Shown in pieces: positions 31,390-32,051 of a DNA stretch of 32,051 bases. Source of the stretch: Phycisphaerae bacterium (GTDB lineage: Bacteria > Planctomycetota > Phycisphaerae > UBA1845 > PWPN01); assembly GCA_012729395.1 (NCBI GenBank), contig JAAYDF010000159.1, positions 1 through 32,051 of the forward strand, given 5' to 3'. Position 1 is the first letter of the stretch, and every line of letters begins with the position of its first letter. The translations under genes and the position numbers were made by a program. Below the pieces are notes generated by a model, which did not search any database, was not told the DNA's origin, and worked only from the letters and a program-made list of their open reading frames with translations.

Positions 31390-32051
31390 CACACTGGGCC
31401 TCCTGGCGTTTGATGATCCGGATGTAATTGGCCCACCCCGAGTCCGGAGCGACGGACATCAGGAGGTCCTCCGCCTCCTGGATCTCGTGTTCCGGTGCCT
31501 CGGCACGACGAAGAGTGATCCACAGTTCGAGATAGACCCGCGAGGGCACCTCGGGCGCGTGCTGGATGATCCACCGGAAGTGCTCGGCGCTCTCCTCGTA
31601 CCACTTCAAGTTGCGAACCTCGATACCCACGAAGAGGCGGGCGCTCGCCAGTTGGTCGATGTACTCGGAGCCGTCGTACTTGGCGAAAAAGTTGTCGCCC
31701 GCCCGGGCGGCACCCCGCGCGTCGCGCTCCCAGCAGTAGCTCTCGACCGCGATGAGCTCGGCCCGCACGCGCTCCTTCGGCCGACACCAGGGGGCCTCCG
31801 CCAGTGCCCGGCACCTCTCGCGAAGCGCCGCCCAACCGGCATGGTCCACTTGCCTTGCGTCATAGATCCCGCTGGCCCTGCGTTCAAAGACCGGTTTTCG
31901 CAGACGTTCGTAGTGCATTCCGACGAGGTGGAGCCCGGCGTACGAGGCGGCGGCAGGGTCGGCGCTGTTGCGGGCCAGTTGCCCGAAGATATCCTCCGCC
32001 TCGGTGATCCGCCCGCTGCCGCGGCACAGGGCTCCCAGCCGCATCCTGGCC
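31370..32051 (-). CDS. TPR-like helical protein, partial (5' end outside window)
   Basis: At least 224 aa; the frame stays open through the window edge, so the N terminus is probably missing, although an ATG at 32044 could be a start. The sequence is all helical with loosely repeated pairs: EAEDIFGQLARNSADPAAASYAGLHLVGMHYE, WYEESAEHFRWIIQHAPEVPSRVYLELWITLRRAEAPEHEIQEAEDLLMSVAPDSGWANYIRII. This fits tetratricopeptide repeats, generally protein-binding scaffolds. Several cysteines (RCRALAEAPWC, ESYCWERDARG) are present. It overlaps the Cys-rich gene and is first in the visible part of that operon. No enzyme motif is seen. Confidence 0.7.
   Translation of the reverse strand, partial: ARMRLGALCRGSGRITEAEDIFGQLARNSADPAAASYAGLHLVGMHYERLRKPVFERRASGIYDARQVDHAGWAALRERCRALAEAPWCRPKERVRAELIAVESYCWERDARGAARAGDNFFAKYDGSEYIDQLASARLFVGIEVRNLKWYEESAEHFRWIIQHAPEVPSRVYLELWITLRRAEAPEHEIQEAEDLLMSVAPDSGWANYIRIIKRQEAQCDVVNAR

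Overview
The window reads as one stretch of a high-GC Gram-negative chromosome, most likely from a planctomycete (Phycisphaerae-like). This is an inference from gene content: a Tat-exported Gfo/Idh/MocA oxidoreductase, a giant TPR-plus-secretin protein, a HEAT-type lipoprotein candidate, a DUF4855-like secreted protein, and abundant small degenerate repeats between genes. No rRNA, tRNA, transposase or CRISPR array was recognised.

Layout. Bases 1-803 hold a leftward promoter/palindrome at the very edge and a mirrored heptamer repeat, but no convincing gene. Then come an oxidoreductase, a 113-aa membrane protein and rnpA, all on the plus strand. A B12-dependent ribonucleotide reductase (nrdJ) runs leftward, with a possible small transcript beyond its end and a promoter-rich leader before its start. 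At 6.8-9.5 kb an ArsR-methyltransferase fusion regulator precedes ahcY. The regulator has a sigma70-type promoter overlaid by inverted repeats, and a 20-unit heptamer array separates the two genes. The pair looks like a SahR-type S-adenosylhomocysteine sensor with its target. A ~100-bp near-perfect inverted repeat closes ahcY against the convergent ugd.

From 9.6 to 22.2 kb everything is leftward. In transcription order: a PilM-PilN fusion, a PilO-like protein, a large PilP-position protein with a fibronectin-like WSEWS motif, and a 1063-aa secretin. These form a pilMNOPQ-type alignment complex for a type IV pilus or type II secretion-like machine. Then follow a WecA/MraY-type sugar-phosphate transferase, a polytopic membrane protein and UDP-glucose dehydrogenase, which look like a surface-polysaccharide module.

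A repeat-rich gap (22.2-22.9 kb) with hairpins and four copies of a 33-34-bp repeat precedes a tightly packed plus-strand operon. It encodes a HEAT-like lipoprotein candidate, an RsbW-type kinase, a STAS antagonist, MlaE and MlaF. Start/stop overlaps couple most of these genes, joining a partner-switch signalling pair to a lipid-transport ABC pair; no MCE (MlaD) gene is seen. From 26 kb to the end genes run leftward: a DUF4855-like secreted protein with an upstream membrane protein, an inverted pair of structured repeats, a secreted beta-propeller, a Cys-rich secreted protein of unknown family, and a TPR-like protein cut by the window end.

The most interesting items are the SahR-like/ahcY locus with its operator and heptamer array, the fused PilM-PilN operon, the kinase-STAS-MlaEF coupling, and several families of structured intergenic repeats.
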